This document shows positions 32,619-39,227 of a stretch of DNA of 39,812 nucleotides, one piece after another. The translations under genes and the position numbers were made by a program. The DNA comes from an uncultured Ruminococcus sp. (GTDB lineage Bacteria > Bacillota > Clostridia > Oscillospirales > Acutalibacteraceae). Under the pieces are notes generated by a model, which was not told where the DNA came from, did not search any database, and saw only the letters and a program-made list of their open reading frames with translations. The stretch covers positions 1 to 39,812 of the forward strand of contig CACYTI010000005.1 of the NCBI GenBank assembly GCA_902777275.1. Reading direction: 5' to 3'. Every line of letters starts with the position of its first letter. The stretch's first letter is position 1.

Positions 32619-33701
32619 TTAATTCCTTTTTGAGATCACAGCACTTGAAACGATACCTGCTAACAGCAATACCGCTGAAGCTGCCGGGATTGCAAATTTT
32701 CCAAACTTATGATTTTTACTTTTTCTTCTGATAACGGCTGTCGTAGGTGTAACAACATTTTCCGTAGTTTCAGTGGTAACTACAAGCATTCTTTCGGCAG
32801 GCTCAACCTCATCGGGCTTAGTCAACATTTCCATTAACTGAGCAAACTCGTTGTTGATTTTTGAAAAGTCAAGCTTCTGTTGAAATCTCTTTTTGTTGCT
32901 CTCCATGGAATCGAGAATGTCGTTAAGTACTCGCAAATCCTCGCTTTCATAACAGGTGCCGGAGTAATAGTCTTCGATTTGTTTTGTCAGTTGTCCCCTA
33001 TAACAAAAACGTTCTTTTTTGTATAAGTCCGTAACAGTGATATGCGTATTGTACTGCGTCGAAAAAGTGATACAGCTTTCAATCCTAATCGGCTTGTCTA
33101 ACAAATTGACACCGCGTTGTTTTAATTCCTGCTCAATACGGTATCTAAGCAATCTGCGCTTTTTGTCCATTTTCTCACCGATACAAGCATTGTGATAGGA
33201 AGTTTCATTATCGTACAGTATCCTTCCGTCTTTTGAAATGGTAATGTCTTGTTTGGCGTTCTTGATTTCGAGAATAATAATACCGTTATTGGTTACAAGA
33301 ACCATGTCAAGCTCGGTTTCTTCTTTCCCGTCTGTAATATATACATTCTTATAGACTTTCAAATCTGAACGCTGAACAAAAGACAGTGCCTTTTCAATTC
33401 TTTCCTCGCCTTTTTTTCCTGCCACGATGATTGCCAATTCCTTGTTGACATTTCTCAAACTGCGTAAGGCTTCCTGAACAAAGTGATTGTCTTTTAACTC
33501 CTTGTTTCTTATAAGCTGCTGCAGTTGGGTAATGCTGTCGGATAAACGATAGGAATCATCCCCCTCAAACACAAAGGCAGAGACAATCTTCTGAAAGCTT
33601 GTTAACTGCTCTATGTACTCTCCAAATGTGAATTCCTCGCAGTTGACTACGTTCTGATTTTCAAGCATTCTCTTTACTTCACTTGCTTTGATTTCTTTCA
33701 T
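32619..33701 (-). CDS. NERD-domain protein with C-terminal membrane anchor
   Basis: The 360-aa protein carries a nuclease-related (NERD) domain at about 95-210. GEERIEKAL opens it, and the restriction-endonuclease-like core is ELDMVLVTNNGIIILEIKN, giving the D-(x)n-ExK arrangement of a metal-dependent nuclease. Residues 1-90 form a helical region with no recognised domain. After the core comes a charged helical segment. A membrane helix near 337-355 (IPAASAVLLLAGIVSSAVI) is followed by SKRN, so the nuclease domain probably faces the cytoplasm. The ATG at 33701 has AAAGGATGA nearby. It follows a 50-aa ORF after 14 bp. Confidence 0.85.
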   Translation of the reverse strand: MKEIKASEVKRMLENQNVVNCEEFTFGEYIEQLTSFQKIVSAFVFEGDDSYRLSDSITQLQQLIRNKELKDNHFVQEALRSLRNVNKELAIIVAGKKGEERIEKALSFVQRSDLKVYKNVYITDGKEETELDMVLVTNNGIIILEIKNAKQDITISKDGRILYDNETSYHNACIGEKMDKKRRLLRYRIEQELKQRGVNLLDKPIRIESCITFSTQYNTHITVTDLYKKERFCYRGQLTKQIEDYYSGTCYESEDLRVLNDILDSMESNKKRFQQKLDFSKINNEFAQLMEMLTKPDEVEPAERMLVVTTETTENVVTPTTAVIRRKSKNHKFGKFAIPAASAVLLLAGIVSSAVISKRN

Positions 33702-33715
33702 AACTGATCATCCTT

Positions 33716-33868
33716 TCATTTCTTTAAATATTCTTTGCGAATCGTTCCGATTTTCTTATCGGAGCGTGTGTCCCTGCCGTTACGGTTACGAATGGTGCCG
33801 GGCGGTAAACCATGTTTCTTTTCAAAAGTTCCAACCCGACAATCACTGCGCGTTTTTCGTGTTGCCAT
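33716..33868 (-). CDS. Small basic protein, 50 aa
   Basis: The ORF begins MATRKTRSDCRVGTFEKKHG, continues LPPGTIRNRNGRDTRSDKK and ends IRKEYLKK. It is strongly basic and has no membrane segment. AGGAGG lies nine bases before the ATG. It overlaps the end of the 47-aa ORF in another frame and ends 14 bp before the NERD gene. The Arg/Lys-rich make-up suggests nucleic-acid binding, but I recognise no family. Confidence 0.65.
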   Translation of the reverse strand: MATRKTRSDCRVGTFEKKHGLPPGTIRNRNGRDTRSDKKIGTIRKEYLKK

Positions 33869-33986
33869 TTGCTTTTTCCTCCTTTCTCAATACAAGCTCT
33901 TTATATGTCACACCGGGGTGATTTGCTTTGGTGCGCTTTAAGTTTTCAATGAATAAAATCGTTGCAATTCTCTCACGCGGATTCAT
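33843..33986 (-). CDS. Small protein, 47 aa
   Basis: The ORF starts MNPRERIATILFIENLKRTK with AAGGAG upstream, includes HPGVTYKELVLRKEEKANG and ends NTKNAQ. It contains the ribosome site and start of the next small ORF, so the two are likely coupled. The amphipathic N-terminal helix is the only visible feature. Function unknown. Confidence 0.6.
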   Translation of the reverse strand: MNPRERIATILFIENLKRTKANHPGVTYKELVLRKEEKANGNTKNAQ

Positions 33987-34044
33987 ATTTGTTTCTCCTT
34001 ATTGCTATTATGTAGTCAGCATTTCATTTTCCAAAGTTATTATG

Positions 34045-34104
34045 ATAGGATCGGTGCTGCACCTATCTGCGAAGAACATCTATGAATAGATAGGATGCAA
34101 CACC
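34045..34104. repeat. Compound hairpin with diverged direct repeats
   Basis: The segment GATAGGAT...CACCTA occurs twice (34045-34066 and 34089-34105, diverged). GGTGCTGCACCTATCT (34053-34068) pairs with 34088-34104 through a long stem with a bulge and a mismatch. CCTATC at 34062-34067 can pair with either GATAGG copy, giving alternative folds. It lies between the 125-aa gene and the small-ORF genes. TTTTTT follows on the plus strand only. Confidence 0.6.
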
Positions 34105-34121
34105 TAACGTTTTTTGATTAC

Positions 34122-34499
34122 TTACTTATGGCGATAATTATAGACAAAACCATAAGTTTCGACACCGGCTTGTACAACAACCCTAACCGAAGAGTGTATG
34201 ATATTCAGAACAGTCTCTCCTCCTTCAACGCCACCATAACCTTGCGCTTTCGTGCCGCCGCTTAGCCATGCCATAATTGCGTTATATCTTGCTTTTCCCC
34301 ATAAATCCTTTATTCGGATTTTTGTAGAAGAAGCAAGCCCAAATTCGCCGACACCTGCAACAACGCTTTTACAAGCCAAATCTGCTGATATTTCAGCAAC
34401 AGTTGGAGCAAAACTTATTAAAACATCACCCCAAGGTGTTTCTTGCGCAAAAACCTTTAGCTTTGAAAAGAATCTTTGCTTTGCAGTTTTCTTTTCCAT
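34122..34499 (-). CDS. Hypothetical protein, 125 aa
   Basis: I recognise no family. The protein starts MEKKTAKQRFFSKLKVFAQ, a basic helix, and has short hydrophobic stretches (DVLISFAPTVAEISADLA, SVRVVVQAGVETYGFVYNY) too weak to call membrane helices. It is rich in Gly and Ala. The ATG at 34499 has no ribosome site, yet the frame stays open upstream and reads IDNIEKANQAKI. An AAAGGAG lies further up near 34564 but without ATG, GTG or TTG in frame. The true start may be non-standard or the upstream end may be altered. It lies below a dyad-containing promoter. Confidence 0.6.
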   Translation of the reverse strand: MEKKTAKQRFFSKLKVFAQETPWGDVLISFAPTVAEISADLACKSVVAGVGEFGLASSTKIRIKDLWGKARYNAIMAWLSGGTKAQGYGGVEGGETVLNIIHSSVRVVVQAGVETYGFVYNYRHK

Positions 34500-34571
34500 G
34501 ATTTTGGCTTGGTTGGCTTTTTCAATGTTATCGATTCTGTTCCTGATAACACACCATCTCCTTTCAAAATG

Positions 34572-34612
34572 ATTATTTCATAGATGTTATAACTTATTAT
34601 GAAATAATTATA
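34572..34612 (-). promoter_or_regulatory. Promoter and large dyad ahead of the accessory genes
   Basis: ATTATTTCATA (34572-34582) pairs perfectly with TATGAAATAAT (34598-34608), 15 bases apart, and GTTATAAC (34586-34593) is itself a palindrome near the centre. On the minus strand a TATAAT at 34612-34607 overlaps the dyad edge; no good -35 is seen. This could be an operator for the adjacent HTH regulator. Confidence 0.55.
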
Positions 34613-34692
34613 GCATAGTCTTCAGAAAAATTTTAGTTAAAAACAACATAAATAAAGCCCTCTATTTGGACAAATTTACACTTATTTATTAT

Positions 34693-34733
34693 AAAAAAAC
34701 CGTGCCATAACCTTCAAACGGTCATGGCACGGT
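34693..34733 (-). terminator. Terminator of the HTH regulator gene
   Basis: ACCGTGCCAT (34699-34708) pairs with ATGGCACGGT (34724-34733). On the minus strand the stem runs into seven Ts. It begins eight bases after the regulator stop. Confidence 0.92.
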
Positions 34734-34740
34734 AAAAATG

Positions 34741-35256
34741 TCAATTGTTATCGTATAATTTATCATAAAGCTCACGGTTTATTTTTCCTTCCGAAAGCTT
34801 CTTTTCTGCCCAAAGTTTTAGAGCATTTACAGTCATTGAAATATTGTCGAGCTCTTTTTGAATCTCTATAAAATCAGGTATTTCGCTGTCTGCTATTACT
34901 CCGTCTACGGAAATTTCAATTAGTCTTTCCTTACCTTTCTGCAACGAATTCAACGAGCTGAGAATTTCTAAAACTATTTGTGAAAGATTGGTATCAAGCT
35001 TTACCTCCGGCACATATTTCTTTCCGATTTCACATTCCTTTGTGCAAAAATGATTGCAAAGAGCAGGCTGACCGTATACCTCTGACATTTTTTTGACCTC
35101 GTCCGGCTGAGCCTGCACTCTTCCGCTCTCTATTTTCACAATTCTATCCGCTGTTATGAACACCAAACGCTTCTCCGCTTCTTCGCGCGACAATCCGCAT
35201 TCTTCGCGAAGAACTTGATATATGTTCTTGTTTGCTTTTGTTGATTTACGTCCCAT
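34741..35256 (-). CDS. Helix-turn-helix transcriptional regulator
   Basis: The 171-aa protein has an XRE-like N-terminal HTH at about 10-65 (YQVLREECGLSREEAEKRL, ADRIVKIESGRVQAQPDEVKKMSEVY). Next is a Cys-containing turn (LCNHFCTKEC), then a helical C-terminal region likely used for dimerisation. The ATG at 35256 has AAGGTGG upstream. It has its own promoter (35292-35320) and terminator, so it forms a separate unit directly before the accessory genes, and it may control them through the dyad at 34572-34608. Confidence 0.82.
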   Translation of the reverse strand: MGRKSTKANKNIYQVLREECGLSREEAEKRLVFITADRIVKIESGRVQAQPDEVKKMSEVYGQPALCNHFCTKECEIGKKYVPEVKLDTNLSQIVLEILSSLNSLQKGKERLIEISVDGVIADSEIPDFIEIQKELDNISMTVNALKLWAEKKLSEGKINRELYDKLYDNN

Positions 35257-35291
35257 ACATTCAAACCACCTTAATCTGTTATGCTAACTCA

Positions 35292-35320
35292 ATTATATAG
35301 TCTGAAAGAGGATTAGTCAA
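35292..35320 (-). promoter_or_regulatory. Promoter of the HTH regulator
   Basis: TTGACT (35320-35315) and TATAAT (35297-35292) on the minus strand are 17 bp apart, close to consensus. Confidence 0.85.
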
Positions 35321-35344
35321 TATTTTACCCAAAACCATTAACGC

Positions 35345-35374
35345 AAAAACCGCCGGCAATGATCTGCCGGCGGT
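35345..35374 (-). terminator. Terminator of the GGGtGRT operon
   Basis: ACCGCCGGCA (35349-35358) pairs perfectly with TGCCGGCGGT (35365-35374), loop of six. TTTTT follows on the minus strand. It lies about 20 bases after the gene stop. Confidence 0.94.
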
Positions 35375-35392
35375 ATGTTTGTTTAATAGATA

Positions 35393-36394
35393 TTATGCGG
35401 TGAGGCTGTTCTGAATGGCAACAGCAACGGCAACTGTGGCGCCAACCATGGGGTTGTTGCCCATGCCGAGGAAGCCCATCATCTCAACGTGGGCAGGAAC
35501 CGATGAAGAGCCCGCAAACTGAGCGTCGGAATGCATTCTTCCCATTGTGTCGGTCATGCCGTAGGAAGCGGGACCCGCAGCCATGTTGTCGGGATGCAGG
35601 GTTCTGCCTGTGCCGCCGCCCGAAGCAACTGAGAAGTACTTCTTGCCCTGCTCGTTGCACTCTTTCTTGTAGGTGCCGGCAACGGGATGCTGGAAGCGGG
35701 TGGGGTTGGTGGAGTTACCGGTGATGGAAACGTCTACACCCTCGTTGTGCATGATGGCAACGCCCTCGCGGACGTCGTCAGCGCCGTAGCAGCGAACATT
35801 GGCGCGCTCGCCGTCGGAGTAAGCGGTTTCCTTAACGATCGTAAGCTCGCCCGTGAAATAGTCAAACTGAGTCTGAACATAGGTGAAGCCGTTGATTCTC
35901 GAAATGATCTGAGCGGCGTCCTTGCCGAGACCGTTGAGGATAACGCGCAGGGGCTGCTCACGAACCTTGTTGGCATTTCTTACGATACCGATAGCACCCT
36001 CGGCAGCAGCGAAGGATTCGTGACCTGCCAAGAATGCGAAACACTTTGTTTCGTTTGAAAGGAGCATGGCGGCGAGGTTGCCGTGACCGATACCGACCTT
36101 GCGGTTCTCGGCTACGGAGCCGTCGATGCAGAAGCTCTGGAGACCGATGCCGATGTATTTGGCAGCCTCCTCAGCGTTTTTGGCGCCCGCCTTAAGAGCG
36201 ATGGCAGCGCCTACGCAGTATGCCCAGCATACGTTTTCAAAGCAGATGGGCTGAATGGTTTTGGCGATTTCATAGGGATCGAAGCCTGCTGCCTTGCAGA
36301 TTTCGCGGCTCTCCTCAACGGAAGCGATACCGTACTCAGCGAGAACGCCGTTGATTTTCTCAATTCTTCTGTCGTAGTTTTCAAATAAACTCAT
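35393..36394 (-). CDS. GGGtGRT family protein
   Basis: A 333-aa protein named for its motif, here SVASGGGTGRTLHPD. It starts MSLFENYDRRIEKINGVLAEYG; the ATG at 36394 is chosen because AAGGAGG is upstream. Other conserved parts are ICFENVCWAYCVGAAIAL and GHGNLAAMLLSNETKCFAFLAGHESFAAAEGA. Cysteines near the N-terminal half could bind metal, but the biochemical role is not known to me. The gene is regularly found beside an iron-sulfur scaffold gene, as here (13 bp gap), so a role in Fe-S metabolism is inferred from context. Confidence 0.92.
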   Translation of the reverse strand: MSLFENYDRRIEKINGVLAEYGIASVEESREICKAAGFDPYEIAKTIQPICFENVCWAYCVGAAIALKAGAKNAEEAAKYIGIGLQSFCIDGSVAENRKVGIGHGNLAAMLLSNETKCFAFLAGHESFAAAEGAIGIVRNANKVREQPLRVILNGLGKDAAQIISRINGFTYVQTQFDYFTGELTIVKETAYSDGERANVRCYGADDVREGVAIMHNEGVDVSITGNSTNPTRFQHPVAGTYKKECNEQGKKYFSVASGGGTGRTLHPDNMAAGPASYGMTDTMGRMHSDAQFAGSSSVPAHVEMMGFLGMGNNPMVGATVAVAVAIQNSLTA

Positions 36395-36407
36395 TCTGCA
36401 CACCTCC

Positions 36408-37100
36408 TTATTCTTTGCGCGGATCAATGTATTTGGCGGCGCCGTCAAACTGACCGTAATGACCCTTAGCCTTTTCAATTGCTTCGTTGGCGTCGACGCC
36501 GCTCTTGATGAAGTCCATCATCTTTCCGATACTTACAAACTCATAGCCGATGATCTCGTTGTCTTTGTTAAGAGCAACGCGTGTGCAGTAGCCCTCTGTC
36601 ATTTCCAGATAGCGGGGACCCTTTTCTCTGGTGGCGAACATTGTGCCGACCTGAGAACGCAGACCCTTGCCCAGATCCTCCATGGAAGCACCGACAAGCA
36701 GGCCGCCCTCGGAGAACGCGCTCTGAGTTCTGCCGTAAACAATCTGCAGGAACAGTTCTCTCATCGCGGTGTTGATAGCATCGCAGACCAGGTCGGTGTT
36801 GAGCGCTTCAAGAAGCGTTTTGCCGATAAGGATCTCACAAGCCATAGCGGCGGAGTGAGTCATGCCCGAGCAGCCGATCGTCTCAACAAGAGCCTCCTCG
36901 ATGATGCCCTCTTTCACGTTAAGGGTCAGCTTGCAGGCGCCCTGCTGAGGTGCGCACCAGCCGATTCCGTGTGTGAAACCCGAAACGTCTTTAATTTCTT
37001 TCACCTGAACCCACTTGCCCTCTTCGGGGATAGGAGCGGGACCGTGATACGCGCCCTTTGCTACAGGACACATATTGGTGACTTCTGCGGTGTAATACAT
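36408..37100 (-). CDS. Iron-sulfur cluster assembly scaffold protein, NifU/IscU-like
   Basis: A 230-aa protein with the scaffold-type cysteines in GWCAPQQGACKL (near 48-56), IGCSGMTHSAAMACE (near 75) and LVCDAIN, arranged as in IscU-like N-terminal domains. The C-terminal part (EGYCTRVALNKDNEIIGYEFV onward) is an extension not found in classic IscU. The ATG at 37100 has AAGGAGGAA upstream and gives MYYTAEV. It is the first gene of a two-gene operon with the GGGtGRT gene. Confidence 0.88.
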   Translation of the reverse strand: MYYTAEVTNMCPVAKGAYHGPAPIPEEGKWVQVKEIKDVSGFTHGIGWCAPQQGACKLTLNVKEGIIEEALVETIGCSGMTHSAAMACEILIGKTLLEALNTDLVCDAINTAMRELFLQIVYGRTQSAFSEGGLLVGASMEDLGKGLRSQVGTMFATREKGPRYLEMTEGYCTRVALNKDNEIIGYEFVSIGKMMDFIKSGVDANEAIEKAKGHYGQFDGAAKYIDPRKE

Positions 37101-37151
37101 AAGCAATTCCTCCTTATTATATTAGATGTAATGAAAATCTGCCTTAAAAAT

Positions 37152-37180
37152 ATTATATTAGAAATTAACGAAAAGGTCAA
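37152..37180 (-). promoter_or_regulatory. Promoter of the Fe-S scaffold/GGGtGRT operon
   Basis: TTGACC (37180-37175) and TATAAT (37157-37152) on the minus strand are 17 bp apart. The -35 overlaps the last codon of the upstream gene. A second TATAAT at 37121-37116 lacks a -35. Confidence 0.75.
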
Positions 37181-37635
37181 GAGTAAAAATGATTTTCTGT
37201 AAATATTTCATCTAAAATATCGGCGGCACAGGCACAAAGCTCGGCGCAGGGGCGCTTGCGGTAGTATTCCTCCGTCCTCTGCTCGGGCGCACCGCCGTCA
37301 GTCGCTCCCGTGCCCGCCAAAAGCGAGCGGCAAATTATTGAACCGTTTGCAGATCGGAACCGTTCCGCAAAATCCCTTACAAGCGCGTAATGCGCTTTTT
37401 TAGCCGCATGATCCTCCGGATCGCTGTAGCCGCAGAGCAGCCCGAGCACCATAGCGCCGCCGCTGACCGCTCCGCACACCTCGCGCATACGGGCAAGCCC
37501 TCCGCCGAAGGACGACGCAAGGCGCGCAGCCGTTTCCTCTTCAAGCCCCGTCAAGTCGGAAAACGCAAGCAGCACCGACTGCGAACAGTTGTATCCGCTG
37601 TTGAAATAATTTTTTGCAAGCTCCGAATGAGTCAT
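37177..37635 (-). CDS. C_GCAxxG_C_C family (redox-active cysteine) protein
   Basis: The 152-aa protein shows the family signature: C17 in GYNCSQSVLLAF, C54 in EVCGAVSGGAMVLG, C68 in GLLCGY, then ICRSLL and RPCAELCACAADIL. These proteins are thought to be redox or metal-linked; no defined reaction is known to me. The ATG at 37635 has GGGAGATG at a good distance, against a start five codons earlier without one. It stands just upstream of the Fe-S operon on the same strand. Confidence 0.9.
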   Translation of the reverse strand: MTHSELAKNYFNSGYNCSQSVLLAFSDLTGLEEETAARLASSFGGGLARMREVCGAVSGGAMVLGLLCGYSDPEDHAAKKAHYALVRDFAERFRSANGSIICRSLLAGTGATDGGAPEQRTEEYYRKRPCAELCACAADILDEIFTENHFYS

Positions 37636-37669
37636 GGTATCATCTCCCATTTTTTTATATCACAATGTT

Positions 37670-37699
37670 ATAATACATCAAAATCCCGGTTCATGTCAA
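37670..37699 (-). promoter_or_regulatory. Promoter of the C_GCAxxG gene
   Basis: TTGACA (37699-37694) and TATTAT (37675-37670) on the minus strand are 18 bp apart, about 35 bases above the start. Confidence 0.65.
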
Positions 37700-37744
37700 C
37701 GCATCCGATAACGCAAAACTCTGTTTTTCTTTTCCCGAAAAAAC

Positions 37745-37773
37745 TTGCTTTTCCGTCGGATTTGCTGTATTAT
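37745..37773 (+). promoter_or_regulatory. Promoter of the SGNH-like gene
   Basis: TTGCTT (37745-37750) and TATTAT (37768-37773) are 17 bp apart. The start should be near 37780, about 40 bases before the ATG. Confidence 0.7.
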
Positions 37774-37819
37774 ATATAGGGAACCTATAATACAAAAACA
37801 ACCGAAAGGAACGCTGCGC

Positions 37820-39028
37820 ATGAAACCAAGGCATTTATATGATCCAAAGCATAACGCGGCAAAGGAAAAGACCGCAGGACGCTCAAGGCTCATAGTTTTA
37901 CGGACGATAAAGCTTATTTCACTGTTTATAGCGGTAGCGCTCACCGCGGGCGTATTGCAGGAATATGTGCTTTGCCACGCCGATCACAACCGGGAGCGGC
38001 TAAAGGGCTTTTATCTTGAGGAAAAGGATTCGCTCGATGTTGTGTTCATGGGAGCCAGCGAGGTTTATTCCGACTTCTCGCCGGGTCACGCATACTCCTC
38101 AAATAATATCACGAGCTATTTGTTCTCCACCCAGTCAAATTCGATCCTCAACTACAAGGCGCAGCTAAAAAATATTCTGAGCCGCCAGAATCCCGATTTG
38201 ATCGTCATTGAGCTTAACGGCGCGCTTTACGACAACGACGGTGAAACCACCAAGGAAGCAAACCTGCGAAACTACGCCGACAACGTTCCGCTCGATACGA
38301 TTAAAGCCGAATGGATAGCTCAATACGGCGGAGAAAACACCCTTGAATACATTTTCCCGCTGATCAAATATCACTCCACGTGGAAGGATATCCCCGACGA
38401 TATGCTCTATCAAAAAACCGTGGCGGACGACAGACTTCGCGGCTACAGCTATCTAAAGGGGATACTGAACGAGGCGAGGATCTTTCAAAGCACGCAGCGC
38501 TCAATGAACTCCATGCTCCAAAAATCCGCAGGCAGCAAAAAGCCTCTCGGAGCGCTTGAGGAGCAAACCCTGCGCGAGCTTCTTCAATTCTGCCGTGACG
38601 AACAGCTTGACAACGTCGTTTTCACCCGTTTCCCCCATATTGTCGTAATGAGAACCTTCTCGCGCTTTGAGCGGAGCAACACCGTAGCCGACATCGTCAA
38701 CGAATACGGCTATGACTACCTCAACTTTGAGCTGAACTACGAGCAGACGGGGCTCGACGAAACCACCGATTTCTACAACCTCGACCACCTTAACGTTTAC
38801 GGTCAGAAAAAGTTCACCGACTACCTGACAAGATACCTGATTGATAGCTACGGCTTAAAAGCGCGCGAACAGAGCGACGCCCAAAAAGCCAAGTGGCAGG
38901 AGTGCGCCGACTACTACACTGCCTACTACAATTACAGCGACAGCCTTATCAATTCGGGCAACGGGCGTGAGCTGAGCGAGGATTCGGAGCTTATTCAGAC
39001 GCTTCAGGATTACCTGCCGAACCAATAA
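37820..39028 (+). CDS. SGNH-hydrolase-like membrane protein (DltD/AlgX-like)
   Basis: A 402-aa protein with one membrane helix near 35-55 (LISLFIAVALTAGVLQEYV) and an outside domain. VVFMGASEVYSDFSP resembles the SGNH block I (GxS). The late NLDHLNVYGQKKFTDYL resembles the block V DxxH (here D-H-L-N-x-x-G). Related proteins carry out O-acyl transfer or removal on cell-wall polymers. Acyltransferase or esterase action here is inferred. The ATG at 37820 has AAAGGA upstream; earlier codons have no ribosome site. Single-gene unit with its own promoter and terminator. Confidence 0.8.
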   Translation: MKPRHLYDPKHNAAKEKTAGRSRLIVLRTIKLISLFIAVALTAGVLQEYVLCHADHNRERLKGFYLEEKDSLDVVFMGASEVYSDFSPGHAYSSNNITSYLFSTQSNSILNYKAQLKNILSRQNPDLIVIELNGALYDNDGETTKEANLRNYADNVPLDTIKAEWIAQYGGENTLEYIFPLIKYHSTWKDIPDDMLYQKTVADDRLRGYSYLKGILNEARIFQSTQRSMNSMLQKSAGSKKPLGALEEQTLRELLQFCRDEQLDNVVFTRFPHIVVMRTFSRFERSNTVADIVNEYGYDYLNFELNYEQTGLDETTDFYNLDHLNVYGQKKFTDYLTRYLIDSYGLKAREQSDAQKAKWQECADYYTAYYNYSDSLINSGNGRELSEDSELIQTLQDYLPNQ

Positions 39029-39039
39029 TTGTATTTTAG

Positions 39040-39079
39040 CAACCTCTGAAAACCGTTTGGTTTGCGGAGGTTGTTTTTT
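39040..39079 (+). terminator. Terminator of the SGNH-like gene
   Basis: CAACCTC (39040-39046) pairs with GAGGTTG (39067-39073). An inner AAACC/GGTTT stem stacks above an internal loop, and six Ts follow. Confidence 0.85.
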
Positions 39080-39157
39080 GTCATATTATCTGTGCAGCGG
39101 CTATTTTTCAGCTCAATAAAATATTTACCGAATTTATGCATTTTTTATAGATTTTAC

Positions 39158-39187
39158 TTGCAATGCACAATATAAATCGGTTATAAT
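39158..39187 (+). promoter_or_regulatory. Promoter of the symporter gene
   Basis: TTGCAA (39158-39163) and TATAAT (39182-39187) are 18 bp apart. The rest of 39080-39227 is AT-rich with no gene. Confidence 0.65.
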
Positions 39188-39227
39188 AAGATATCACGCC
39201 GATACAGGCGATATCAAGGAGGCGGTT

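Noticed and set aside
36459-37202. 247-aa plus-strand ORF opposite the Fe-S scaffold gene
   Set aside because: Shadow of a well-supported gene. It even spans that gene's promoter.
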